Shown piece by piece: positions 25,421 through 34,414 of a stretch of DNA of 64,000 nucleotides. A program made the translations under genes and the position numbers. Source of the stretch: Rhodophyticola sp017644125 (GTDB lineage: Bacteria; Pseudomonadota; Alphaproteobacteria; Rhodobacterales; Rhodobacteraceae); assembly GCF_042140125.1 (NCBI RefSeq), contig NZ_CP159473.1. One strand, written 5' to 3'. The stretch's first letter is position 1. Each line of letters begins with the position of its first letter. Under the pieces are notes generated by a model, which saw only the letters and a list, made by a program, of their open reading frames with translations, was not told the origin of the DNA and did not search any database.

Positions 25421-26092
25421 TCATTCCCCGAAAAGCTCGTCCTGGCCATCGTCATCGGGGCCATCGTCCAGCTCCGACAGGTCGTCTTCGCCGCCCGGTC
25501 CCGGCATCAGCCCCGGCGGCGGTCGGCTGTCGAGCAGACCGGCGGAGCGCAGCTCTTTCAGCCCCGGCAGATCGCGGGCACTTTCCAGACCGAAATGATC
25601 CAGAAAGCCTTGTGTCACCACATAGGTCACCGGCCGGCCCGGCGTCATCTTGCGGCGGCCAAAACGCACCCATTCCATCTCGATCAGCTGATCCACCGTC
25701 CCGCGGCTGACCGAAACGCCGCGGATCTCCTCGATCTCGGCGCGGGTGACGGGCTGATGATAGGCGATGATCGCCAGCGTCTCGACCGCGGCCCGGCTCA
25801 GCTTGCGGGTCTCGACCGTTTCACGGCTCATCAGAAAGCCCAGATCGGCGGCGGTGCGGATCGCCCAGGCATCGCCGACACGGGTCACGGTCACCCCCCT
25901 GCCCTCGTAGCGGCGGCGCAGCAACACAAGCGCCTCCGCCGCATCGCAGCCATGGGGCATCCGCGCTTCCATCTCGCGGGTGCTCATCGGCTCGGAAGAC
26001 GCGAACAGCAACGCCTCGACCATGCGTTCCTGCTCGGCCAGGGGCGGCGCCTGAAACAGGCTTTCCTCGGTGTCGGTCTCTGGGTCGCTCAT
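25421..26092 (-). CDS. scpB: Segregation and condensation protein B
   Basis: A 223-residue ScpB, a kleisin-interacting winged-helix subunit of the SMC-ScpAB complex. It contains MVEALLFASSEPMSTREME, LSRAAVETLAIIAYHQPVTR, AEIEEIRGVSVSRGTVDQLI and GRPVTYVVTQGFLDHFGL, then an acidic low-complexity tail (DDLSELDDGPDDDGQDELF). The ATG overlaps the scpA stop, indicating coupled translation. Confidence 0.95.
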   Translation of the reverse strand: MSDPETDTEESLFQAPPLAEQERMVEALLFASSEPMSTREMEARMPHGCDAAEALVLLRRRYEGRGVTVTRVGDAWAIRTAADLGFLMSRETVETRKLSRAAVETLAIIAYHQPVTRAEIEEIRGVSVSRGTVDQLIEMEWVRFGRRKMTPGRPVTYVVTQGFLDHFGLESARDLPGLKELRSAGLLDSRPPPGLMPGPGGEDDLSELDDGPDDDGQDELFGE

Positions 26093-26895
26093 TGCGGGTC
26101 GTCTTTGCGTTTCAGCTGGATCGGCGCGAAGGTTTCGGTCTGTCGCAACGTCACCTTGCCCGCCTTGGCCAGTTCAAGCGCCGCCGCAAAGGTGGAGGCG
26201 GTCGCGGAGCGGCGCCGCTTGGGGTCCATCTCCCACCCCTCGGGGATGTAGGAGGAGATATCGGTCCAGTCGCCGGCAAACCCGATCAGCCCGCGCATGC
26301 GCTCCAGCGCCTCCTCCATGGTGAAGACGCTTTCGCGATCCATCACATAGGGGCGGAACTCGTCGCGGGTGCGGATCCGGGCATATCCCTGCATCAGGTC
26401 GATCAGGCTGGCGGTATAGGTGATCTTGCGCGCGGTCGTCACATCCTCGGGCAGGCCGCGCACGAACCGGTCCCGCCCCAGCCGGTCCCGGGCCATCAGC
26501 TTCGCCGCACAGTCGCGCATCGCGGCAAGGCGCTCCAGCTGGAACGCCAGATGGGCCGCCATCTCCTCCCCCGATGGCCCGTCTTCGCTTGGGTCGGGCG
26601 GCAGAAGCAGGCGCGATTTCAGAAAGGCGAGCCATGCCGCCATCACCAGATAATCCGCGGCAAGTTCGATCCGCAGCGCGCGCGCCTGTTCGACGAAGAC
26701 CAGATATTGCTCGGCCAGTTGCAGGACGGAGACCTTGCGCAGATCCACCTTCTGCGTGCGGCCCAGCATCAGCAGCAGATCGAGCGGCCCCTCGAACCCG
26801 TCCACATCGACGATCAGCGCTTCGGCGGCGCGCCGCTCGCTGACCGCGTCCCATTCCGCGTCATTGTCATTTGCCGGTACCGGGATCTCAGCCAT
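26089..26895 (-). CDS. scpA: Segregation and condensation protein A (kleisin)
   Basis: A 268-residue kleisin that bridges the SMC heads. The N-terminal SMC-neck-binding part reads VDGFEGPLDLLLMLGRTQKVDL, then YLVMAAWLAFLKSRLLLPP, and a C-terminal winged helix is followed by an unusual tail (TFAPIQLKRKDDPQ). It overlaps nagZ upstream and scpB downstream, so nagZ-scpA-scpB are read as one message. Confidence 0.93.
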   Translation of the reverse strand: MAEIPVPANDNDAEWDAVSERRAAEALIVDVDGFEGPLDLLLMLGRTQKVDLRKVSVLQLAEQYLVFVEQARALRIELAADYLVMAAWLAFLKSRLLLPPDPSEDGPSGEEMAAHLAFQLERLAAMRDCAAKLMARDRLGRDRFVRGLPEDVTTARKITYTASLIDLMQGYARIRTRDEFRPYVMDRESVFTMEEALERMRGLIGFAGDWTDISSYIPEGWEMDPKRRRSATASTFAAALELAKAGKVTLRQTETFAPIQLKRKDDPQ

Positions 26896-27901
26896 AAACC
26901 TGTCCGTTCAGAAGCGCCGCAAGGTCGGCTTCGGCGGCGTCAATGTCAAGCGGCTCGGGGCGGCGGCGCGCGGCAAGCGCCGCGTCGGCGAGGGATTTCG
27001 CGCGTCCCGTCAATCCGCCGCTGGCGCTGACCACCTCCTCCATCTCGGCGCGGTCGCCGTTGCAGTGCAGAACGATATCGCACCCCGCCTGCCGCGACAG
27101 CGCGGCCCGCTCCGCCAGCGGGCCCGGCAAGGCCCCCATGGAAAGATCGTCGGTCATCAGCAACCCGTCAAAGCCGATCTCCTGCCGGATCAGGTCGATC
27201 AGACGTGGCGACATGGTAGCGGGCAAACCGTCCTCCACGGCCTCATAGACGATATGGGCGCTCATCCCCATGGGCAGATCGGCCAGTGGCCGGAACGCGG
27301 CGAAATCCACCGCGCGCAACTCCTCCAGCGGGGCCGCCACCCGCGGCAGGGTCTGGTGGCTGTCCACTTCGCCCAGTCCGTAGCCCGGCAGATGTTTCAG
27401 AACCGGCAGGACGCCGCCGGCCATCAGCCCTTCGGCCACGGCCCGGGCCGCACCGATGACGCCGGGCGCATCATGGCCGTAAAGGCGATTGCGCAGCACC
27501 GGATGCGTGCTCTCGCGGGCCACATCGGCAAGCGGGGCGCAATTCGCGTCAATCCCGACATCATGGAGTTCATGGGCGATCAGCCGCGCGCGCAGAAACA
27601 TCGACCGCGCGGCGCGGTCCCGGCCCGCAGTCATCACCTGATCGAGCGCGGGGCGCCATTGCCGCCAGTTGGGCGGTCCCATGCGTTGAACACGCCCCCC
27701 CTCCTGATCGATCAGCACCGGGGCCTCGCGGCCCACGGACGCACGCAAATCGCCGGTCAGGCGGCGAAGCTGCCCCGGGTTTTCGACATTCCGGGCGAAC
27801 AGGATAAAGCCCCAGGGCTGCGTTTCGGCGAAAAAGGCGGCTTCGTCAGCGGACAGGACCGGACCGAGACATCCCAGGATCGTGGCAGAGCCCGCCGCCA
27901 T
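26888..27901 (-). CDS. nagZ: Beta-N-acetylhexosaminidase NagZ
   Basis: A 337-residue cytoplasmic GH3 enzyme of peptidoglycan recycling that removes GlcNAc from anhydro-muropeptides. Visible are ILFARNVENPGQLRRLTGDL, LIDQEGGRVQRMGPP, the flexible loop LKHLPGYGLGEVDSHQTLP with the Asp-Ser-His catalytic pair, and the nucleophile Asp in GLLMTDDLSMGAL. The ATG at 27901 gives the family N-terminus; a longer frame upstream overlaps the SPOR gene and is not credible. It starts 5 bases after the SPOR gene ends. Confidence 0.93.
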   Translation of the reverse strand: MAAGSATILGCLGPVLSADEAAFFAETQPWGFILFARNVENPGQLRRLTGDLRASVGREAPVLIDQEGGRVQRMGPPNWRQWRPALDQVMTAGRDRAARSMFLRARLIAHELHDVGIDANCAPLADVARESTHPVLRNRLYGHDAPGVIGAARAVAEGLMAGGVLPVLKHLPGYGLGEVDSHQTLPRVAAPLEELRAVDFAAFRPLADLPMGMSAHIVYEAVEDGLPATMSPRLIDLIRQEIGFDGLLMTDDLSMGALPGPLAERAALSRQAGCDIVLHCNGDRAEMEEVVSASGGLTGRAKSLADAALAARRRPEPLDIDAAEADLAALLNGQVYG

Positions 27902-27906
27902 CCCGC

Positions 27907-28884
27907 TCAGCGTACCGTGACGGGGATACAGGCCGCGCCTTGCGCCAGAAGCGTCGTGCAGAAGCGCCGCGCATCGCTGAGATCGGTGAACCCATGGGCG
28001 CGCAGCCGGTAGAACTGCCGCCCGCCCGAGACCGCCGGTTGTACGATCCGGGAGCGTCCGTCGAAGAAATCCGGGAAGCTGCGGGTCAGCCTCTCCCATT
28101 CCGTGCGCGCGGTCTCGGCATCGTCAAAGGCGCCAAGCTGGACCAGCCGGGTCCCCGCCGGCAGGCTGTCGGGGTCGATCTCGGCGGCCGGCGTCGCGCC
28201 TGCGGTGGCGGTCGCCGCATCGGCCGCGGCGCTCAGCGCGGCCATCTGAACCGCCGCCGGCCGGGTGGTCGGGCGCGGAGAACTGCGCACGCCCGGCACC
28301 GAAACCGGGATCACGGCAATCGCATCGCGGGTCTGCGGCGCAGGCTCCGGCGTGGGGTCGGGTGATGTGGCCTCAGGCGTCGCGGCCGTCTCGGCCCCTG
28401 CCTCGGGCACGGGGGGCGTCTGCGTTTCGTCCTGCATCAGCCGGTCGATCAGGGCAAGCGTCGCTTCGCTGGCGGCCTGCGGCGTGGGCGTTTCCGGCAC
28501 GGCCTCGCGTGGCGCCTCCGGCAGGCTGGCCGAACTGAGATCGATCTCGACCAGTTCCACCGGCGGCGGGGCCAGCACGATCCGTTCGGCGGCGGGCTCG
28601 GCCTCCCGCCCTTCGGCGATACGGTTCACCGCCAGCCCCTGATGGTCCGCCTGACTGCCGCCGGGGTTTTCCGGCGCGACCCGCATGGCCCCTTCCAGCG
28701 CGCGGACGACCGGCACCCCGGTCACGTCGCGCATCGTCAGCTGCCACGCCCAGATCGCCATTCCCGCGATCAGGCCCAGCGAGATCAGCGCCCCGGCCCA
28801 ATTGATCAATGTTGCAACTGGCGACGGCCCCGCCGGCGGCGGATGACCATGCGCCTCATCCTCGAAATAATCGATATCAGCCAT
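27907..28884 (-). CDS. SPOR-domain membrane protein
   Basis: A 325-residue protein with a cytoplasmic N-terminus, one membrane helix (~25-47, LINWAGALISLGLIAGMAIW), a long periplasmic Pro/Glu/Ala-rich linker, and a C-terminal SPOR domain (~245-325: AGTRLVQLGAFDDAETARTE, QFYRLRAHGFTDLSDARRFC). SPOR domains bind denuded glycan at the septum, so a role in division or wall remodelling is likely. Between argS and nagZ, a position common in Rhodobacterales. Confidence 0.88.
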   Translation of the reverse strand: MADIDYFEDEAHGHPPPAGPSPVATLINWAGALISLGLIAGMAIWAWQLTMRDVTGVPVVRALEGAMRVAPENPGGSQADHQGLAVNRIAEGREAEPAAERIVLAPPPVELVEIDLSSASLPEAPREAVPETPTPQAASEATLALIDRLMQDETQTPPVPEAGAETAATPEATSPDPTPEPAPQTRDAIAVIPVSVPGVRSSPRPTTRPAAVQMAALSAAADAATATAGATPAAEIDPDSLPAGTRLVQLGAFDDAETARTEWERLTRSFPDFFDGRSRIVQPAVSGGRQFYRLRAHGFTDLSDARRFCTTLLAQGAACIPVTVR

Positions 28885-28968
28885 GCCTGCCCTCTTATGC
28901 CCGGCAATGGCGATGCCGGGGTTTGCCTGCTCGTCCCCGCCTCGGCGCCTAGTTATCGAGGTCTTGCC

Positions 28969-30714
28969 TCAGCGCATTTCGTTCAGCGGGGTCACACCCA
29001 AAATACCAAGACCGCCCGAAATAACAACGGCTACGGCGCGAATCAGCGCAGATTTCGCCAAAGTTGCGGTTTCGTCATCCTCCTGCAGAAAGCGCAGCGA
29101 CGGATCGGCGTTGCCCTTGTTCCACAATGCGTGGAATTCCGAGGCCAGATCGTAGAGATAGAATGCCACCCGGTGCGGCTCGTGGGTCTGGGCCGCGATC
29201 TCGACCAGCCGCGGCCATTCAGCCAGCTTCGCGGCCAGGGCCAGCTCCGCCGGATCGGAGATCGGGGACAGATCCGCCTCCGCCAGAACCGCATCATCGG
29301 CGGAAATCCCCGCCTCGGCCGCCTTGCGCAGCACCGAGGCGATCCGCGCATGGGCGTATTGCACGTACCAGACCGGGTTTTCCTTCGATTGCTCGGTCAC
29401 CTTCTCCACATCGAAATCAAGCGGCGCATCGTTCTTGCGGGTCAGCATCACGAACCGGGTCACGTCCGGCCCGACCAGATCCACCACATCGCGCAGTGTG
29501 ACGAACGTGCCCGCGCGTTTGGACATTTTCAGCTCTTCCTCGCCCCGCCGCAGCTTGACCAGCTGCATCAGCTTGATGTCGAGCGGCACCTTGCTGTCCG
29601 ACAGCGCGGCCACTGCCGCCTTCATCCGTTTGACATAACCGCCATGATCGGCGCCGAAGACGTCGATCAGCTCGTCGAACCCGCGCGACACCTTGTCGAA
29701 ATGATAGGCGATATCGGGCGCGAAATAGGTCCATGATCCATCCGACTTCATGACCGGCCGGTCTACATCGTCGCCGAATTCGGTGGATTTGAACAGGGTC
29801 TGGACCCGTGGCTCCCAATCCTCGGGCGTCTTGCCCTTGGGCGGCTCCAGCGTGCCTTCATAGATCAGGCCCTTGCGCCGCAGTTCCGCGATGGCCTCTT
29901 CGATCCGGCCGCTGCCATAGAGCGATTTTTCGGAATAGAACAGGTCCATCTCGACGCCAAGCTGCGCCAGATCGGCGCGGATCATCTTTAGCATCGCGTC
30001 GGTCGCGAAGTCGCGCACCTCGGCCAGCCAGAACTGCTCCCCCTTGCCCAGGAACGCATCGCCGACCTTGTCCTTCAGCGCCTGCCCGACCTCGATGAGG
30101 TAATCGCCCGGATAGGTGCCGTCCTCGAAGGCGACCTTCTGCCCATGGGCCTCCAGGTAGCGCAGATAGACGGACCGGGCGAGCACATCGACCTGCCCGC
30201 CGCCATCGTTGATATAGTATTCCCGGGTTACCGCATGGCCGGTGAAATCCAGAAGACTGGCCAGCGCGTCGCCGAACACCGCGCCCCGCGTGTGGCCCAC
30301 ATGCAGCGGCCCGGTCGGGTTCGCGGAGACATATTCGACATTCACCTTCCGCCCCGCCCCCACGTCGGAGCGGCCATACCCGGCCCCGGCGGCAAGGATC
30401 CCCCGGATCACGCCGCGCCAGGTCTCCGCCGACAGCCGCAGGTTGATGAAACCGGGCCCGGCTACATCGGCGCTGTCGATCCGGTCATCGGCGGCCAGCT
30501 TGCCCGCCAGCGCCTCCGCGATGTCGCGCGGTTTCATCCCGGCGGGCTTGGCCAGCACCATCGCCGCATTGGTCGCCATATCCCCATGGGCGGCGTCGCG
30601 CGGCGGCTCCACCGTGACGTTTCGCATCTCCAGCCCGCCCGGAAGAACCTGCTCGGCGACAAGCGCATCGAGGCTTTGCAGAACAAGGGCACGGATATCG
30701 GTGAACAGATGCAT
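28969..30714 (-). CDS. argS: Arginyl-tRNA synthetase
   Basis: A 581-residue class I synthetase. The HIGH box reads NPTGPLHVGHTRGAVFGDAL, the KMSKS-like box LKMSKRAGTFVTLRDVVDLV, with the Arg-specific N-terminal Add1 domain and a C-terminal DALR anticodon domain (PVWYVQYAHARIASVLRKA ... HALWNKGN). Length is normal. First gene of the argS-SPOR-nagZ-scpA-scpB run, divergent from the channel gene. Confidence 0.97.
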   Translation of the reverse strand: MHLFTDIRALVLQSLDALVAEQVLPGGLEMRNVTVEPPRDAAHGDMATNAAMVLAKPAGMKPRDIAEALAGKLAADDRIDSADVAGPGFINLRLSAETWRGVIRGILAAGAGYGRSDVGAGRKVNVEYVSANPTGPLHVGHTRGAVFGDALASLLDFTGHAVTREYYINDGGGQVDVLARSVYLRYLEAHGQKVAFEDGTYPGDYLIEVGQALKDKVGDAFLGKGEQFWLAEVRDFATDAMLKMIRADLAQLGVEMDLFYSEKSLYGSGRIEEAIAELRRKGLIYEGTLEPPKGKTPEDWEPRVQTLFKSTEFGDDVDRPVMKSDGSWTYFAPDIAYHFDKVSRGFDELIDVFGADHGGYVKRMKAAVAALSDSKVPLDIKLMQLVKLRRGEEELKMSKRAGTFVTLRDVVDLVGPDVTRFVMLTRKNDAPLDFDVEKVTEQSKENPVWYVQYAHARIASVLRKAAEAGISADDAVLAEADLSPISDPAELALAAKLAEWPRLVEIAAQTHEPHRVAFYLYDLASEFHALWNKGNADPSLRFLQEDDETATLAKSALIRAVAVVISGGLGILGVTPLNEMR

Positions 30715-30789
30715 ATGGCTTTCCCCTAACTGCCCGGCGGTTTAACATCTGGGAAAGGAAGGTCAACGCCGGCTTGGAGTATCGGGCGG

Positions 30790-31458
30790 ATGCGGGTCCA
30801 CGCGATATTTGGCATTATCACGACGATCAGCATCCTGCTGGTCGTGTTCTCCGGGCGCTGGATCGCAGACACGCCTGCGATCGCCGTCGTTTTGCTTGTA
30901 TTCGCAGTGTTGTATGTCGCGTTTCTGGCAACCTTCGCCTACTCGGCCTATTCAGGCAAAGGCAGTATCAGCGACTTTCTGCTTCATATCGCCATTTCGT
31001 CGGTTCAGACGGTCACAAGCTGCGCCGCTTTCTACATAAGCTACGGATTGAACGGTACGGGGTGCGTTACAGATCCCGCTGAAGCGTTCTATTTTTCTAC
31101 GGTGTCTTTCTCGACCCTCGGCTTTGGCGATCTGACGCCAGAGGAGGGCTTGAGCCGTGCCGTTGCAGCAGGGGAGGCCGTCGTTGGCAATCTGCATCTG
31201 GCGCTCTTCGCCGCGTCAGCGTTTTTCTTGCTCAGCGGCACCGGTCAAAACGGCGATGGCTCCGCCCCCGAAGCGGACCCGGTGGAAGAGGAAGATATCG
31301 AAACCCTGCTGCTTGCCTGTCAAAGGCGGGTTTCACGTCTGCAAGCCGAATTGGATCGGCTTCGACAGCGTTCGGAAGAGTTGCAAAAAGAGATTGACGA
31401 CGAACTCAGCCGAGAACAGCAGCCAGCAGCAGAACAGCCAGAAAAGCCGCCAGGATGA
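30790..31458 (+). CDS. Small ion-channel-like protein (K+ channel pore domain) with C-terminal coiled coil
   Basis: This 222-residue protein has about four membrane segments (IFGIITTISILLVVFSGRWI, AVVLLVFAVLYVAFLATFAY, FLLHIAISSVQTVTSCAAFY, NLHLALFAASAFFLL). A pore-like sequence between the last two reads YFSTVSFSTLGFGDLTPEEG, close to the K+ filter consensus T-x-G-(Y/F)-G-D. The last ~65 residues are acidic and predicted coiled coil (LLACQRRVSRLQAELDRLRQ), probably for assembly. The overall match is to the ion-channel-2 family; selectivity is inferred. Base composition is less GC-rich than its neighbours, which may indicate transfer. Confidence 0.7.
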   Translation: MRVHAIFGIITTISILLVVFSGRWIADTPAIAVVLLVFAVLYVAFLATFAYSAYSGKGSISDFLLHIAISSVQTVTSCAAFYISYGLNGTGCVTDPAEAFYFSTVSFSTLGFGDLTPEEGLSRAVAAGEAVVGNLHLALFAASAFFLLSGTGQNGDGSAPEADPVEEEDIETLLLACQRRVSRLQAELDRLRQRSEELQKEIDDELSREQQPAAEQPEKPPG

Positions 31459-31525
31459 ACCAGGCGCGGTTCTCAACGAACTTGTTCACGCGCAGAGCAT
31501 GAAAGGCGATGATCTTGTCGTTCAT
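31406..31525 (-). CDS. 39-residue single-pass membrane microprotein
   Basis: A short ORF with a good ribosome site (CAGGAG 5 bases before the ATG) encodes MNDKIIAFHALRVNKFVENR followed by a continuous hydrophobic helix AWFILAAFLAVLLLAAVLG to the stop. The basic N-terminus and apolar C-terminus predict an inside-out single-pass protein. Its 3' half is antisense to the end of the channel gene. No family is recognised. The ribosome site and clean membrane helix argue it is real; its small size leaves doubt. Confidence 0.5.
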   Translation of the reverse strand: MNDKIIAFHALRVNKFVENRAWFILAAFLAVLLLAAVLG

Positions 31526-31589
31526 GTCAACTCCTGTTTCGTCCACTCAGACATAGGTCAAAAACACCAAAAGATCAATAATGCTGCCT

Positions 31590-32732
31590 TCAAGCGCCGC
31601 CGATCAGCCGCGCGTGTTCCTGAAGCGCGAAGCGGTCCGTCATGCCTGCGATGTAGTCCGACACGATCCGCGCCAGAGCCACCTCGCCATCGGCGTCCTC
31701 CACATCCTTGCGCCACTGTTTCGGCAGGCTCTCGGTATGCGCCATGAAGTATGGAAACAGGTCATTGACCACGCCGGTCACCTCCGCGCGCATCTCGACC
31801 ACACCGGGCGCGCGATACATGCGTTTGAACAGGAACCGCCGGATCACGTTCAGATCCACCCAGAGCGCATCGGAAAAGCGGATCACGCCCCGGCCCGCCG
31901 CGCGGACGTCTTCCGCGCTTTCCGGCGCGATCTCGGCCAGGTTGCGCCGGGCAACCGCGATCACATCCTCCACCAGAACCCCAAAAAACCGCCTCAGCGC
32001 CTCGTGCCGCCGCCGGTAGTAATTGAGGTTCGGGTAAAGCCGGTCAACCTCGGCGAAACAGCCCGACAGGATCGGCAGTTCCGCCAATTCGTCGGTCGAA
32101 AACAGCTCGGCCCTCAACCCGTCATGCAGATCGTGGTGATTGTAGGCCACATCGTCGGCGATGGCCGCCACCTGCGCCTCGGCGCTGGCATGGCTGTGCA
32201 GTTCCAGATCGTGGCGCGCGTTGTAACCGGCCAGGGCCCAGGGCAGATCGCCGGTCACCGGGCCGTTATGCTTGGCCAGACCCTCCAGCGTTTCCCATGT
32301 CAGGTTCAGCCCGTCGAATTCCGCGTAATGCCGCTCAAGCGAGGTCACGATGCGGATCGCCTGCGCATTGTGATCGAACCCGCCATAAGGCGCCATCAGC
32401 GCCGACAGCGCGTCTTCGCCGGTATGACCGAAGGGCGTGTGCCCCAGATCATGGGCCAGCGCCAGCGCCTCGGTCAGCTCCGCGTTGAGGCCGAGCACAC
32501 CGGCGATAGTGCGCGCCACCTGCGCCACTTCGATCGAATGGGTCAGGCGGGTGCGATAGTAATCCCCCTCATGCTCCACGAAGACCTGCGTCTTGTGTTT
32601 CAGCCGCCGGAAGGCGGAGGCATGGATGATCCGGTCGCGATCCCGCTGAAAGCAGGAGCGAAAAGTGCTTTCCTCCTCCGCTATCAGCCGTCCCCGGCTG
32701 TTGCCCGGATCGCAGGCATAGACCGCCAGCAT
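31590..32732 (-). CDS. dgt: dGTPase-like deoxynucleoside triphosphate triphosphohydrolase
   Basis: A 380-residue HD-domain enzyme expected to hydrolyse dNTPs to nucleosides and triphosphate. The N-terminal signature FRSCFQRDRDRIIHASAFRR and LKHKTQVF are followed by the HD metal site: RLTHSIEVAQVARTIA, LAHDLGHTPFGHTGE and a later Asp in IADDVAYNHHDLHDG. Length fits the type 2 dGTPase-like subfamily. Divergent from the Fe-S carrier gene, an arrangement common in alphaproteobacteria. Confidence 0.93.
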   Translation of the reverse strand: MLAVYACDPGNSRGRLIAEEESTFRSCFQRDRDRIIHASAFRRLKHKTQVFVEHEGDYYRTRLTHSIEVAQVARTIAGVLGLNAELTEALALAHDLGHTPFGHTGEDALSALMAPYGGFDHNAQAIRIVTSLERHYAEFDGLNLTWETLEGLAKHNGPVTGDLPWALAGYNARHDLELHSHASAEAQVAAIADDVAYNHHDLHDGLRAELFSTDELAELPILSGCFAEVDRLYPNLNYYRRRHEALRRFFGVLVEDVIAVARRNLAEIAPESAEDVRAAGRGVIRFSDALWVDLNVIRRFLFKRMYRAPGVVEMRAEVTGVVNDLFPYFMAHTESLPKQWRKDVEDADGEVALARIVSDYIAGMTDRFALQEHARLIGGA

Positions 32733-32810
32733 CGCCGCCTCCTTGTGGCATCCCCTTGCGCCCCATATATTCAGTTTCGTAGCGAAGCGACACCGCCCGG
32801 AGCCCTAAAG

Positions 32811-33149
32811 ATGACCCTGACCCTGACCGTTCCGCCCAAAGTCACCCCGCGCGCCTTTGAACGTCTGGCCGAAATCAACGAAGACACGGACACGCCCAAG
32901 GCCCTGAGGGTGGCCGTGGAAGGCGGCGGATGTTCCGGATTTCAGTACGAGATCAAGCTGGACGACCCGGCCGAAGACGATCTGGTGCTGGAGAGCGGCG
33001 GCCAGAAAGTCGTGGTCGACAGCGTGTCGCTGCCGTTTCTGGCCGATGCGGTGATCGATTTTTCCGAAGAACTGATCGGGGCGCGCTTCACCATCGAAAA
33101 CCCCAACGCCTCGTCATCCTGCGGGTGCGGCACGTCCTTCTCCATGTAG
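32811..33149 (+). CDS. erpA: A-type iron-sulfur cluster carrier (ErpA/IscA family)
   Basis: A 112-residue HesB-fold protein that passes Fe-S clusters to apoproteins. The three ligand cysteines are present: VEGGGCSGFQYEIKLDD and ASSSCGCGTSFSM. The ATG at 32811 has GGAG eight bases upstream. Divergent from dgt. Whether it acts as ErpA or IscA cannot be told from sequence alone; ErpA-type naming is by similarity of the N-terminus and absence of isc neighbours. Confidence 0.9.
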   Translation: MTLTLTVPPKVTPRAFERLAEINEDTDTPKALRVAVEGGGCSGFQYEIKLDDPAEDDLVLESGGQKVVVDSVSLPFLADAVIDFSEELIGARFTIENPNASSSCGCGTSFSM

Positions 33150-33505
33150 CGCGCCTTCAGGCACGGGATGCGCCCGGCAGGCACGCCATGTCTGCCCGCA
33201 GGATCGTCGCGGATCCCCCACCCGCCCGATCGCCAACCCCGCGACGGGCGCGCTTCCGCGTCACGGATGTCTCCGGGCGCTGGAGAACGTCGCATATCTG
33301 TGACGGGATGGGGCGGGTTGTCTGATCGCTGTAATGAGGCGGCGCCACACGGTATCGGCCCAAGGATCAGGGGTTTCCGGCCCAAACCAGAGCTTCATCG
33401 CCATCCGTGCGAAGGTCGGCACTGCGGACGGAACTGACCTTCGACTATGCGGTTCGAATGTCAGCTTTCGATATGATGCGTTCTGTGCGCCCCTCCCCGA
33501 AGCAT
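33150..33505. other. Intergenic region without a recognised gene
   Basis: These 356 bases between the Fe-S carrier and the LysE-like gene have several short open frames with no recognisable protein and no ribosome site. The left half is GC-rich; the right half (from about 33400) is closer to the less GC-rich composition of the LysE-GNAT segment that follows. No terminator hairpin with a U tract was seen. Confidence 0.4.
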
Positions 33506-34130
33506 TCAGATTTCTCTGGTTCGAAACAGCAGGAAAGCTCCGGCTCCGAAAACAGCCGCAGCGGCAGCTTCAATCCAACGCCGAGCCTTTCCATAGACCG
33601 CCATGGCAGCCTGACTGGACAAGATAAGCGCGTAACTCGTCGTTAAAGTTACATTGACGAGCAGGCTGAGCACCAGAACCCACGCGACAGCTTCCGTGCC
33701 GCCGCCCGGTTTGACGCCAATCGCGAGAATTGAGCCCCAATAAATCACCGCTTTCGGATTGGTCAGATGAGTGCCGAGGCCTTTCAGCCACGCTGCAAGC
33801 AATCTGGACGCACCAACATCCACAGGCACAATCGCTTTGTCGGAAAGTGCCGAACGCGCGGACCTCCATGCCAGCCATGTAAGGTTATCCGATGCCGATA
33901 TACTTCAACAACTCGAATAGAGTGGCGTTCGCTTGAAGGAGCGCCCCGAAACCAAGGGCCGCCGCGACGGCCCAGATCGTGGAGGCCGATGTGATGCCCC
34001 AAGCCACCGCTAAACCCATAGAACGACCCCGCGCCATGGCAGTTCCAGCAATCGCAACTGTCCCTGGCCCAGGAGAAAGGCCACCGATCAAGGCCGCGCT
34101 CAACACGATAACGATGTTCACGTTTTCCAT
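33506..34130 (-). pseudogene. LysE/RhtB-family amino-acid exporter, frameshifted as read
   Basis: The first 81 codons (ALIGGLSPGPGTVAIAGTAM ... ANATLFELLKYIGIG) end in a stop near 33885. The family sequence resumes in another frame as LTWLAWRSARSALSDKAIVP and continues to the end (LKGLGTHLTNPKAVIYWGSI ... FGAGAFLLF). One extra base at about 33886 (TAACC for TACC) explains it; without it the protein is 207 residues, the normal length, with GYLTWLAW across the join. LysE family members export basic or neutral amino acids. Upstream ribosome site is weak. Sequence error or a young pseudogene are both possible. Confidence 0.8.
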
Positions 34131-34414
34131 GCTGTCCTGAGTAAATCCTCTGAATCAAACGAGCAACTCTTCATCGGCCAACATCAGTCGAACCGGACAT
34201 CCGCTACAGCGCAGAATTCCTGCAAACAGGGCTCGCACCAGACCTAGGAGCAGGCGCAGCATCCTTTAGCATCAAGGCCCAAGGGGCTGCCGCACAAGGC
34301 CCTGACCGCCCCTTCGCCGCAAGATCCTTGAACGGCGGCCCGCAGGTCAGCCGGAACCTCACCGGCGGACGGCTTAGTGAGGACGGCCGCTTTGCAAGGT
34401 CTCGCAAGCGTGGT
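34131..34414. other. Intergenic region between LysE-like and GNAT genes
   Basis: About 280 bases with no supported gene. It should contain the promoter of the leftward LysE-like gene. Short open frames here lack recognisable motifs. Confidence 0.35.
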
